Source: Vampirovibrionales bacterium (lineage in GTDB: Bacteria > Cyanobacteriota > Vampirovibrionia > Vampirovibrionales > JAJTHC01). Taken from it: DNA of 40,751 bases. The stretch's first letter is position 1, and the number at the start of each line of letters is the position of its first letter. The stretch lies in contig CANGYO010000005.1 of the NCBI GenBank assembly GCA_947458095.1, positions 1-40,751 of the forward strand, in the 5' to 3' direction. This document shows, piece by piece, positions 1 through 8,883 of the stretch. Position numbers and translations under genes: made by a program. The notes under the pieces are model-generated. The model made no database searches. It was given only the letters and a program-made list of their open reading frames with translations, and was not told the origin of the DNA.

Positions 1-34
1 GGGGGGGACGGGGGATTCTTAAGGGGGGCATACT

Positions 35-68
35 GGGGGGAGGGAGGACGTAACACGTCCCTCCCCCC
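35..68. other. G/C-rich hairpin downstream of uvrC within a G-tract cluster
   Basis: GGGGGGAGGGAGGACGT-AAC-ACGTCCCTCCCCCC with a 3-nt bulge. No T-tract on the minus strand. Confidence 0.5.
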
Positions 69-181
69 GCCGCCCCTTAAGCCGCTTTGGGGGTTTGGGG
101 AGTCTTTGGCGGGACAAAGACCCCCAAGCACCAGCTATAAAAGGGAACGAAAACCCAAAAACCACTTATTATATAAAAACA

Positions 182-2026
182 CTATACACGAGTTGCAATG
201 GCTTCATGAAGCTTTTCCGCCACCGTGAGTGACACGCCCAAGACACGCTGTAAATCGTCCACGCTGGCGGATTGAATTTTTGCCCATGTGCCAAAGGCAT
301 TCAACAACTTTTGCTTGCGTTTTTCACCCACGCCAGCCACAGCATCCAACGGATGCTTTAACGCCTGCTTACCCCGCAATTGACGGTGGTAACTAATCGC
401 AAAGCGATGGGCTTCGTCTCGAATGCGTTGCACCACTTGCAAGGCAGGCGCCGAATGCGGTATCACCACAGGGTAATCTTCCCCAGCGATGAAGATCTCT
501 TCAAACCGCTTGGCAAGCGACACCATGGGGATGCCCTGCCAGTCTTGCTCATGGGTGGCTCTTAAGGCGGCGTTCAGTTGCCCTTTGCCTCCGTCGATAA
601 TCAACAAATCAGGTCTCGCCCAATCGTCACGATGCTTGCTACGACGGGTAATCACTTCGTGCATGGAAATAAAATCATCGGGCTTGCCCTCGGCGGAATG
701 GATCTTAAAACGGCGATACTCGTCTTTCGCTGGCACGCCGTCGACAAATACCGTCATGCTGGCGACCGTTTGACTGCCTTGAAAATGTGAAATATCGTAA
801 CATTCCATGCGTCGAGGAAAAATTGGTAAACGCAAGCGTGCTTGCAAATCCAGCAAGGCTTTGGTCGGATCATTCCTTAACTTCGACGCTTCATAGAGTT
901 GAGCCTGTTCCAAGCCACTTTGGGCGTTGACTTGAGCCAGCTTTAACAGGTCAAGCTTGCCTCCCTTCTGCGGATGCACCAAGTTCACCTTCTTTTGATG
1001 CACATGGCTCAACCAGTCTTCAACGACATCGGCATCGTAAATCGGGTATTCGACAATGACTTCATCGGGCAGGTCATCGGCTTCTAAACGCCTGTAATAT
1101 TGGAGCAAAAAGCTATTATACACTTCTTCCGCCGATTCCCCAAAACTCAAGGGAATCACAAAGGGCTTGGATGCCACGACCTTGCCGTAGCGAATCACCA
1201 AGACTTGCATCGATGCTTGAAAGGCATCGCTGGCAAGGGCAATCACATCTTGATGCTTGGTCATATCTTCAGACACAATCACCTGTTTCTGCCCAATGCG
1301 TTCGACGGCTTCAAGGCGTTCGAGCAAGGCTTTCGCCCGTTCGTATTGCATGACATCGCTGGCTTTTTGGATTTCTTGCTTGAGCTTGGCTTCTAAGTCG
1401 TGGGTTTTGCCTTTCAGCACCAACACCGCTTGATTGACAATATCTTGATAGTCTTTTGGGGAAACCATCCCTTGGCAAGGTGCGGCACAAAGCCCGAGCG
1501 TGTGATTCATGCACGGCCGGTCTTTAAACAACGGCGTGGGGCGTTTTCGCAAAGGAAAATGCTTTTGCAACAATTTTAGCAAGGCATACAATTCAGATGA
1601 ATTCGTGTAAGGCCCAAAAAACCGAGTGTTTTTACCCTTGTGATGCGTCGGCTTTTTGGTGGAACGTGCCACAAAAAGCCGAGGGTAGTCGTCGTCGCTA
1701 ATGCCGATCCAGGGGAAGCGTTTGTCGTCTTTAAGCAGGATGTTGTATTTGGGTTGGTGTTGTTTAACAAGGCTGTCTTCTAAAATTAGGGCTTCGACTT
1801 CGGTATTGGTGACGATGTAATTGAACTGCTTAATCAGCGGAATCATCATTTTGGTTTTGGGGCTATGACCGCCGTTTTTGTTGAAATAGCTTTTTAGACG
1901 GTTTTTCAGCACTTTGGCTTTGCCGATGTACAGCACCTCGCCGTGGGCATCCAACATGCGGTACACCCCCGGTTTCGCAGGGATGCGTTTGAGTTCACTT
2001 GTCCAATCAAAGGGGGGCGTATTCAT
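182..2026 (-). CDS. uvrC: Excinuclease ABC subunit C (UvrC)
   Basis: 614 aa ORF. N-terminal GIY-YIG domain (PGVYRMLDAHGEVLYIGKAKVLKNRLKSYF), UVR region, and UvrC C-terminal endonuclease plus HhH (ECYDISHFQGSQTVASMTVF, LLIIDGGKGQLNAAL, AVAGVGEKRKQKLLNAFG). Confidence 0.97.
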   Translation of the reverse strand: MNTPPFDWTSELKRIPAKPGVYRMLDAHGEVLYIGKAKVLKNRLKSYFNKNGGHSPKTKMMIPLIKQFNYIVTNTEVEALILEDSLVKQHQPKYNILLKDDKRFPWIGISDDDYPRLFVARSTKKPTHHKGKNTRFFGPYTNSSELYALLKLLQKHFPLRKRPTPLFKDRPCMNHTLGLCAAPCQGMVSPKDYQDIVNQAVLVLKGKTHDLEAKLKQEIQKASDVMQYERAKALLERLEAVERIGQKQVIVSEDMTKHQDVIALASDAFQASMQVLVIRYGKVVASKPFVIPLSFGESAEEVYNSFLLQYYRRLEADDLPDEVIVEYPIYDADVVEDWLSHVHQKKVNLVHPQKGGKLDLLKLAQVNAQSGLEQAQLYEASKLRNDPTKALLDLQARLRLPIFPRRMECYDISHFQGSQTVASMTVFVDGVPAKDEYRRFKIHSAEGKPDDFISMHEVITRRSKHRDDWARPDLLIIDGGKGQLNAALRATHEQDWQGIPMVSLAKRFEEIFIAGEDYPVVIPHSAPALQVVQRIRDEAHRFAISYHRQLRGKQALKHPLDAVAGVGEKRKQKLLNAFGTWAKIQSASVDDLQRVLGVSLTVAEKLHEAIATRV

Positions 2027-2235
2027 AAAATAACTTTTATTGTATAGTATCCTATAGATAAAAAGTCATAGACGGTTTTCTCTATTTCTAGGCTCTTTTC
2101 TCTGTCGGATATTATATCCTATTGTTACAAATTCGGTGTCACTAGCACTATTGTACCTCTTCCATGTATTTATGCTCATAAGTCGTTTGATTTTGGTACG
2201 TTTTATATAAGTTAAGTGTGAAAAAAGGAAACATT

Positions 2236-2952
2236 ATGTCATTAAATCCCACCAGTTTGGTTAATACACCCACAAGTAGCCCTACGGCATATGTACCGTT
2301 GAATAATAAACCAAAGAACAGAATTGAAGTCCCTCAAGATCCTCAAGAGACGTTAAGCTTGGTTAAAGACTTGTATGAACAAGCGTCTGTTCCCACTTTT
2401 GAAGAAAAGTCCAAAGCTCCTTATGTAAAACAAGTGGACGATCGTGGGCAAATTTACCTTGAACCGAATTATAATCAAAACGTGGAAGGTGCCAAATATC
2501 AAATTACAGACAAGGGTGAAGTTTTTGTAACCCCTAACCCTTATATCGTAGACGGTACTTCAGATATTAAGGAACCTGCGACAGACCCTAAGGTGATTGC
2601 AGAAGTGGAACAACTTATCGCCGAAGCAAAGCCTCAAGAAGAAATCCCTGAGCGTTCTCTTGAAGTGGGGTATCGAAGAGGTCCAGAAGGTGAGCTTGAG
2701 CTTACGAAGAAATACATTGATGGCAGTAATGAGTATTATACAATTACAGCGGATGGAGCGGTGAATGTTTCCAAATTCAAAGGGAATAAAATACAGACTT
2801 ATGTTCCAGCACAGCAAATTATCAAACCTGGTGAATTGCCTCCGTTAAAAGAAGGTGAAGAACGTCCTGTGGGGCAAGCGTTGAACGGAGTGGTGTTTCC
2901 GCCAGAAGCGAACGTTCCTGCGAATGGGAAAGTCCTCAACATCGAAGCGTAG
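2236..2952 (+). CDS. Hypothetical protein, paralogue 1 of a tandem pair
   Basis: ORF 2218-2952; ATG at 2236 is preceded by AAAAAAGGAAAC. N-term MSLNPTSLVNTPTSSPTAYVPL and C-term QQIIKPGELPPLKEGEERPVGQAL match the next ORF. Confidence 0.85.
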   Translation: MSLNPTSLVNTPTSSPTAYVPLNNKPKNRIEVPQDPQETLSLVKDLYEQASVPTFEEKSKAPYVKQVDDRGQIYLEPNYNQNVEGAKYQITDKGEVFVTPNPYIVDGTSDIKEPATDPKVIAEVEQLIAEAKPQEEIPERSLEVGYRRGPEGELELTKKYIDGSNEYYTITADGAVNVSKFKGNKIQTYVPAQQIIKPGELPPLKEGEERPVGQALNGVVFPPEANVPANGKVLNIEA

Positions 2953-2988
2953 TTTTTGTACAGTGTTTAAATTAAAAAAGGAAATCTT

Positions 2989-3696
2989 ATGTCTATTAGT
3001 CCAACAAGTTTAGTCAATATCCCTGCAAGTAGCTCTAATGCTTATGTCCCATTAAGTAAACGGGAAAAGCAGAAAATCGAAGCCCCGCAAGATCCTCAAG
3101 CAGAATTGCAATTGGTGCAAGATCTTTATGAGCAAGCGTCCGTTACGACGCTTGAAGAAAAGGCGAAATCTCCTTATACAAAAGAAGTGAATCGCTATGG
3201 AGAAATCAGCCTAAAGCCAAATCGTTACGTGGAAGGGGCAACCTACCGCGTCAATGAAGACGGGCAAGTTTGGGTGACGCCTCCTGAATATAAATTACCG
3301 GGTACCTTGAACAGCCATGAAGAAAATGCACCGCCTGAAGTGTTGTCAGAACTGGCACAAGTCATGGCAGAAGCTCAACCCGTTCCAGAACAAAGCACCT
3401 TAGCCTTTTTTGATCGTGAGCATAAGGGTCAAGTCGAAATTAAGAAAACCAATGCGGATGGCAGTGATGTAAGCTATTTCATCAATCCAGACGGTAGTGT
3501 GGATGCCTTCAATTCTCATAAAGACAAGCTTGGTAACTTCGTTTTTTCAGGTATGCAACAGATCGTCAAACCCGGTGAATTGCCTGTTTTAAAAGAAGGT
3601 GAAGCGCGTCCTGTGGGGCAAGCGTTGAGTGAAGTCCCTCCTTCGCCAGAAGCAAGCGTTCCTGCTAACGGGCAAATTCTTAACGTCGAAGGGTAG
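2989..3696 (+). CDS. Hypothetical protein, paralogue 2 of a tandem pair
   Basis: RBS AAAAAAGGAAATCTT-ATG. N-term MSISPTSLVNIPASSSNAYVPL and C-term QQIVKPGELPVLKEGEARPVGQAL. Confidence 0.88.
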   Translation: MSISPTSLVNIPASSSNAYVPLSKREKQKIEAPQDPQAELQLVQDLYEQASVTTLEEKAKSPYTKEVNRYGEISLKPNRYVEGATYRVNEDGQVWVTPPEYKLPGTLNSHEENAPPEVLSELAQVMAEAQPVPEQSTLAFFDREHKGQVEIKKTNADGSDVSYFINPDGSVDAFNSHKDKLGNFVFSGMQQIVKPGELPVLKEGEARPVGQALSEVPPSPEASVPANGQILNVEG

Positions 3697-3719
3697 CCCT
3701 TTAAAATCAATGATTTACA

Positions 3720-3762
3720 GAAAAACCCTAACGTTTTGTAACAAAGCTTTAGGGTTTTCTTC
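3720..3762 (+). terminator. Putative terminator hairpin after the paralogue pair
   Basis: AAAACCCTAA...TTAGGGTTTT followed by CTTC; weak T-tail. Confidence 0.5.
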
Positions 3763-3818
3763 ATAGGTGCCGATGTTAAACTTAACGCTAGTGACCCCCT
3801 TATCGCTAAGCGTGAGTA

Positions 3819-3843
3819 ATTATGGCGTGTGTGTCGCCATAAA
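3819..3843 (+). promoter_or_regulatory. 5' leader hairpin upstream of the His-rich exported protein
   Basis: ATGGCG-TGTGTGT-CGCCAT (3822-3840), ~40 nt before the ATG at 3882. Confidence 0.35.
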
Positions 3844-3881
3844 CCCTGTAATTAACCTATAAGAGAGAAGGAAATACTCCT

Positions 3882-4112
3882 ATGTCTATTTTAAAACTCA
3901 TTCAAGTCGCAAGCCTTTCGTTACTACTCACTTTAGGCATGAATGCAAGCAGTGCTTTTGCAGAAGAGCATCCTGCTTCACATAGTGGGACTGAAGCCAC
4001 CGCTTCTAATGAACATCAAGACAAACATCCTGCTGAACATGGCACTGCTCATGGTAGTGAGCATGCTGGTGCGAATCACGCTGAACACCCCGATGCTTCA
4101 AAAGGCAAGTAA
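3882..4112 (+). CDS. Small exported His-rich protein
   Basis: Signal peptide (LIQVASLSLLLTLGMNASSAFA) then a ~49-residue mature part with 9 His. RBS AGAAGGAAA. Confidence 0.85.
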   Translation: MSILKLIQVASLSLLLTLGMNASSAFAEEHPASHSGTEATASNEHQDKHPAEHGTAHGSEHAGANHAEHPDASKGK

Positions 4113-4122
4113 GTTTTGTATT

Positions 4123-4166
4123 GCAAAACACCCTTTTCTTTCGAGATAGGGTGTTTTGCTTTCTTT
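4123..4166 (+). terminator. Rho-independent terminator
   Basis: GCAAAACACCC...GGGTGTTTTGC followed by TTTCTTT. Confidence 0.85.
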
Positions 4167-4235
4167 GGTGTTACTCTATTATAATAGGACGAAGGTTCAA
4201 AGAACTCCATTACTATGAAGATAAAGGATCTAACG

Positions 4236-4718
4236 ATGAAAAATGTATCCATTACTCAATTTTCTGCGTTTGCTTTAGCCATTACACTTGCTTGTGCGAG
4301 TATGCCTGCTTTTGCCGAAGGCGGTGGGGGGCAGTACCAAGCCCAACGTCAGCAACAACAACAGCAACGCCAATCCAATCAGGCTCAAATGCAACAGCAC
4401 AAAGCCCAGTGGGAACAGCAGAAGCAAGCGGGTCAAGCCCAACGCCAAGAAATGCAAGCCCAGCGTGAATCAATGAAGGCTCAAATGGAACAACAGCGTG
4501 CAGAACGTCAAGCCCAAATGCAAGCTCGTCAACAAGAAAGACAAGCTCAGCAAGCCCAGCGTCAGCAAGACATGCAGGCTCGTCAACAGCAGTTTGAGCA
4601 AAAAAACCAAGAACGCCAAGCTAAGTTGGATGATATGCAAGCCAAGCAAGCTCAGCGTCAACAACAGATGCAGGCTCGTCAACAGCAGTTTCAACAGCGT
4701 CAAACGACCAGACCTTAA
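4236..4718 (+). CDS. Exported Gln/Arg/Ala-rich low-complexity (coiled-coil-like) protein
   Basis: RBS AAAGGAT before ATG 4236. Signal peptide ending ASMPAFA, then QAQRQQ/QARQQQFEQ repeats. Confidence 0.85.
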   Translation: MKNVSITQFSAFALAITLACASMPAFAEGGGGQYQAQRQQQQQQRQSNQAQMQQHKAQWEQQKQAGQAQRQEMQAQRESMKAQMEQQRAERQAQMQARQQERQAQQAQRQQDMQARQQQFEQKNQERQAKLDDMQAKQAQRQQQMQARQQQFQQRQTTRP

Positions 4719-4734
4719 TCCGTCAGATCTTCTA

Positions 4735-4783
4735 AAGACCCCTCTTTTTTGTATGGACAGAAAGAGGGGTCTTCCTGTTTTTA
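4735..4783 (+). terminator. Rho-independent terminator
   Basis: AAGACCCCTCTTT...AAAGAGGGGTCTT followed by CCTGTTTTT. Confidence 0.85.
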
Positions 4784-5232
4784 GAAGAAAAACAGGTCGT
4801 GTCCACAAATAGCCATCTTCAAAGAAGCGTAAGAACGATTCACCAATTTCAGTGCTTTTTAAAAGATTGGGTGAGGAGGACATAAGGCAAACGGCGCTAT
4901 GATGACAAAGAAAAAGAGCGATAGACTTAACGTCAATATCGCTCATACCTATGTATTCCCCCTGTATAAAATTGGGTTAGACGGGAAAGGGTGGGGATCG
5001 TTTTTTATAATGGGTTGGTCGTGTATCTGGTCAATTGGCTTGGGTTTGCCGTGGGTGAGGGGCTTCTGATTGTTTCTTGCACCTTACATAAGCATTAAGT
5101 ATTTCTTAAGAATTCCTGTGCGTGTTTGTAACGAAATGTTTCAAAAAGGCAATTGAAGGATTCTGAAGCCAAAATAACCTAAATACGTTATAATGGTTAA
5201 AATATATTGACTTGCCTTGTAAAGGATCCCCT

Positions 5233-5718
5233 ATGAAAAAAGTCGTTTTGTCCCTTTTATTAACGGTGCTTACCCTGCTTTCAAGCGTCCTATTCGCAGG
5301 AGCCGTAACCCCTACCAATACCAGTGTGGTGAAACCCATTGCCATTAGTTCCACGCAATTGGTGAAAGAACCAGCGACCTACCTTAAAAAATCGGTGGAA
5401 TTCACAGGTACGCTCGCTGGCTTTAGTGGCTTGGGCTTAGATTACCCCGCCGTCAAACGTGATGTGAAAGATTATGTGACGCTTTTGGTCTATCGGGCGG
5501 ATGTGCCTTCGTCGTATGAAATCCCCTTAAGCGAACTTAAAATCTTTGTGAACCGTAAATTGCTCAAAGACTTTAAACGCATTGGGCAAGGCGACACCGT
5601 AAAAGTGACAGGCACGGTGATTTCAACTGCCTTGGGCGATGCGTGGCTAGAAGCGTCGAAAATATCGGTGCTTAACTCGGTTCAAAAAGAAGATATTGAA
5701 ACCGAAGACGGCGAATAA
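5233..5718 (+). CDS. Exported hypothetical protein, possibly OB-fold-like
   Basis: RBS AAAGGATCCCCT-ATG; signal peptide MKKVVLSLLLTVLTLLSSVLFAGA. The segment QGDTVKVTGTVISTALGDAWLEASKI resembles OB-fold strands (inference). Confidence 0.8.
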   Translation: MKKVVLSLLLTVLTLLSSVLFAGAVTPTNTSVVKPIAISSTQLVKEPATYLKKSVEFTGTLAGFSGLGLDYPAVKRDVKDYVTLLVYRADVPSSYEIPLSELKIFVNRKLLKDFKRIGQGDTVKVTGTVISTALGDAWLEASKISVLNSVQKEDIETEDGE

Positions 5719-5744
5719 AAAGAGCTATAGGGGATTTAAACATC

Positions 5745-7073
5745 ATGGCGTTAGCGTCTCATCTGTTGCGATACGTATTTACAGGTCAAGCCAAGGGGGC
5801 TGAAGCTCCTTTCTTAGAATGGTGTGAAGTTCAGTGGGACACGCAATCGGGGCGGATTCTGAAACTCACGGTTCTGCATGAGCATCCCCATGAAAGCGAT
5901 GCCTTTCGGCGAGCGTCTCATCTTGCGATGACGCCTGCCTTTGTGAATGCTCACACGCATTTGGACTTGTGGTCAGAGGCGCCTATTGAAATCCGTGACG
6001 GCGAAAGCATGGTGACTTGGCTACAACGGGTCAACGATTCCAGAGAGGAAGACACGGCGGAAGATGTGGCGGATCGTGTGAAGGCGTCGATCGCCTACTT
6101 GCAGAAAACAGGCACAGGCACGGTCAATGATATTACGCAAACGCCTGAAACCTTTGTACAAATTGCCGAAGCAGGTTTGCAAGGCACGGTTGCCCTTGAA
6201 TATTTCCACCCTGCCCCGTGGGAAGACGATCTGTCGCCGCTGAATCCGAATGTGCTTGCCTTTTATAAACGATGGAAGCGGTATCAGCGTTTTTGGCATG
6301 AAATGGGGGAATCTAACACTTTGCTAGCGGGCATTTCGCCTCATAGTCCTTATAATGTCACCAAAAAAGCGTGGCAATCGATCCATAATGCCCTAAAGCC
6401 CAGCGTGATTCATAGCCATTTCGCCGAATTTCAAGCGGAATTGGACTATTTTACAGGTAAAGACCGCACTGGCATTGACGACTTGCATCTTTCTACCGTC
6501 CAACGTACTTTTGTCCCCAGCGATGCCTTTGCGGATTACTTGCATCCTGATTTGTGGAAACCGCAGGATACCTTGCCGACGCCCTTGGCGATTATTGCCC
6601 ATGGAAGTCTGTTGACGCCGAAGCAGGTGCAGGCGTTTTACAAGGGGCATCCGCATAGTGTATTGGTGACTTGCCCACGATCGAATCTGTTTTTGCACGC
6701 ATGCACCATGTATACGGATGTGCCGTATGAAAGCGATATGCCTGTAATTCTTGGTACGGACAGTGCCATGAGTTGCGACACTCTCGATATTCGGGACGAA
6801 CGCTTGGCGTATATGAAGCATCACGGCATTGAGATGACGGCGTTTGAAGGCTTGGAATTGTTGAGCTTAAAGGCATCAAAGGGGTTAGGGCTAGGGGCGG
6901 ACTTAGGGAGCTTGGAAATAGGCAAGCTGGCTCATGCCAGCGTGTGGGAGATCCCAGAAGGGGCGTCTCACTCAGCAGAAGGCGTGTTGGAGGCGATTTT
7001 GCATCCTGCTCGAGTGCCTCATGTGCAGGCGATGATTTTGAACGGGCATTTAAAGTCGTCTAGCTCTGCTTGA
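5745..7073 (+). CDS. Amidohydrolase-family protein (cytosine/MTA/aminofutalosine deaminase-like)
   Basis: Motifs MTPAFVNAHTHLDL, GISPHSPYNV, HSHFAE, LIIAHGSLL-type, LVTCPRSNLFL, LGTDSAMSCDTLDIRDE. Confidence 0.85.
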   Translation: MALASHLLRYVFTGQAKGAEAPFLEWCEVQWDTQSGRILKLTVLHEHPHESDAFRRASHLAMTPAFVNAHTHLDLWSEAPIEIRDGESMVTWLQRVNDSREEDTAEDVADRVKASIAYLQKTGTGTVNDITQTPETFVQIAEAGLQGTVALEYFHPAPWEDDLSPLNPNVLAFYKRWKRYQRFWHEMGESNTLLAGISPHSPYNVTKKAWQSIHNALKPSVIHSHFAEFQAELDYFTGKDRTGIDDLHLSTVQRTFVPSDAFADYLHPDLWKPQDTLPTPLAIIAHGSLLTPKQVQAFYKGHPHSVLVTCPRSNLFLHACTMYTDVPYESDMPVILGTDSAMSCDTLDIRDERLAYMKHHGIEMTAFEGLELLSLKASKGLGLGADLGSLEIGKLAHASVWEIPEGASHSAEGVLEAILHPARVPHVQAMILNGHLKSSSSA

Positions 7074-7161
7074 CAACAAGAAATATCCGCTATATATTAG
7101 ATACTAAATTAGTCTTTGTCGCATTTCTCTCTTGTACATCAACCTTTAAAAAGGAAGCTTT

Positions 7162-7739
7162 ATGGGTATTTCACCGATTCGATTCACCTCATCCCAACCC
7201 AACCCAACCCTTTATTAAGTCAGCGTCAGGGGGCAAGAACATTTTTTAAAAATGATCAAATCCGTATTCTTGAAATTGGACATCTATTAGATCCTACTAG
7301 ATTGACTGATATCAACGAATTAAGGGATTTTATACCACCAGCCGAGTGGAAACTTATTGAAGGGAATGAGTTTCATGAGATTAACGAAACTCGTCCTTGG
7401 ACCCAAGTATATAAACCCTATATTGCTTTAAACCCTGCAGGTAACGTAAAAGGTTATTTACTCGGAGGAAAGACTGAAAATTTACGAGTACCACAGGAGT
7501 ATGAAATTCTACAACAGACCGCCCTTGGGGATGTCTTGAAATTATTACAAAGAGTTTGGTTAAGGCACGTAGACCCCAAGGACGAAAGACTTTGGCGAGG
7601 TCTTGGAATTGGAGCTACAATCACTTTTCCAGATCATAAAGAGTTGGCTTTCCCTCAGTTTTTGGATAATCTTTTAGAACGTTTTCCTGAACCTTTGATT
7701 GAAGATCCCCCCTATGAACCCTTTGAATATATAGGGTAA
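7162..7739 (+). pseudogene. Hypothetical protein, out of frame at a CCCAA repeat (pseudogene or phase-variable)
   Basis: ATG 7162 with RBS AAAAAGGAAG reads MGISPIRFTSSQPNPTLY-stop. The long ORF (track start TTG 7116) is in another frame; removing one CCCAA fuses them: MGISPIRFTSSQPNPLLSQRQGARTFFKNDQI... Confidence 0.7.
7193..7210 (+). repeat. Pentanucleotide simple sequence repeat (CCCAA)3CCC
   Basis: Direct read: cccaa cccaa cccaa ccc inside the 5' coding region. Confidence 0.95.
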
Positions 7740-7838
7740 GCCGATTCTGAGGTAATGACAGCCTTTCAAGTTCTCTTTTAATGTATAATTTGAATGGTTT
7801 ACATCATTGCAAAATGTTTACGAAAAGAAGAGGCCTCC

Positions 7839-8316
7839 ATGGGATTCATCCCGATACAAGATGAACAAATGGCCATCTACAAAAACCTCGCTCAAGCGTA
7901 TGAAGCCGAGTTTTCACCCTTAACAGGCACCCTGCCTCATGCGGATGGACTCTACCCATTGTCTACACAGATCGATGAAGCGCATCAAGGATTTTTGTAT
8001 TATGACGGTGATATTCCTGTGGGCTTTGTGGTGGCTCATATCGGGGAAAGCCCCTTTGATGTCTGCGAATTTTTATGTGTTGCCTTCGCATCGTCAACAA
8101 AAAATAGGACGTGATATGGCGTTTTTCATCTTTGACACGTTTAAAGGCACTTGGCAAGTCAAGCAGATAGAGGGAGCCACACACGCCAAAGCCTTTTGGC
8201 AAAAGACGATTAATGACTACACCTACGGCGACTTTCACGAAGAAACGTACGTCGACAACAAATGGGGTATTGTGACACGGCAAATCCTAAAATCTCGTCT
8301 CTCTCGTGATTTTTAA
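7839..8316 (+). pseudogene. GNAT-family acetyltransferase with a +1 frameshift in a T-run
   Basis: ORF 7794-8114 and ORF 7939-8316 join as ...ESPFDVCEFYVLPSHRQQKIGRDMAFFIFDTF... if one T is removed from the T5 run at 8070-8074. The GNAT motif spans the junction. Confidence 0.75.
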
Positions 8317-8325
8317 TGGAAACTT

Positions 8326-8366
8326 AAAAACAAAAACACCGCCGAAAACGACGGTGTTCTTTGTTT
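8326..8366. terminator. Bidirectional terminator between the GNAT gene (+) and hup (-)
   Basis: AACACCGCCG-AAAA-CGACGGTGTT with A-rich left and T-rich right flanks. Confidence 0.8.
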
Positions 8367-8381
8367 AGCGAAAAGAAGTGA

Positions 8382-8702
8382 CTACTTCTTTTTAGCCAAT
8401 ACTTTTTTTACTGTTTTAGCCGCGTTGCCAGCCACTAAATCTTTGAACTTTTTACCAGCGGTGAAAGCAGGAACTTTTTTCGCAGCAATTTTGATTTCAG
8501 CACCTGTTTGAGGGTTACGACCTGTGCGTTCTGCACGTTCACGAGGTTCAAACGTACCGAAACCAACTAAAGTTACTTTGTTGTCTTGAGCAACAGAAGA
8601 TTCAATCGATTCTAAGATAGCAGCCAAAATTTCAGAAACTTGCTTTTGAGAAGCGTTCGTTTTTTTAGACACGGATTGTACGAGTTCTTCTTTATTTACC
8701 AT
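8382..8702 (-). CDS. hup: HU-family DNA-binding protein
   Basis: 106 aa: MVNKEELVQSVSKKTNASQKQVSEIL...VTLVGFGTFEPRERAERTGRNPQTGAEIKIAAKKVPAFTAGKKFKDLV. Confidence 0.96.
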   Translation of the reverse strand: MVNKEELVQSVSKKTNASQKQVSEILAAILESIESSVAQDNKVTLVGFGTFEPRERAERTGRNPQTGAEIKIAAKKVPAFTAGKKFKDLVAGNAAKTVKKVLAKKK

Positions 8703-8883
8703 GGTAAATCTCCTAAATAATCATGAAAAGGGTTACATACTGAATGTGGTTTCCCACATATAACCATCTTTACAGAAAACTCTAAAGACGGCTATGAAAG
8801 ATAAAACGACCCCTGAACAGTTGAGTATTTAGGGGCTGTACGCCTATTATACACATGTTTCGCTTTTTTTGGCACGCTTTTTC

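Noticed and set aside
4470-4946. 158-aa minus-strand Leu-rich ORF (LLLTSLHLLLTLSLLGL...)
   Set aside because: Antisense of the Gln-rich coding repeat; CAG/CAA codons read backwards give Leu-rich frames. The plus-strand gene has RBS, signal peptide and terminator.
7116-7739. Accepting the TTG 7116 start as an intact CDS
   Set aside because: TTG lies upstream of a strong RBS/ATG at 7162, and its first codons translate the RBS region; the ATG leader matches other leader proteins in the window.
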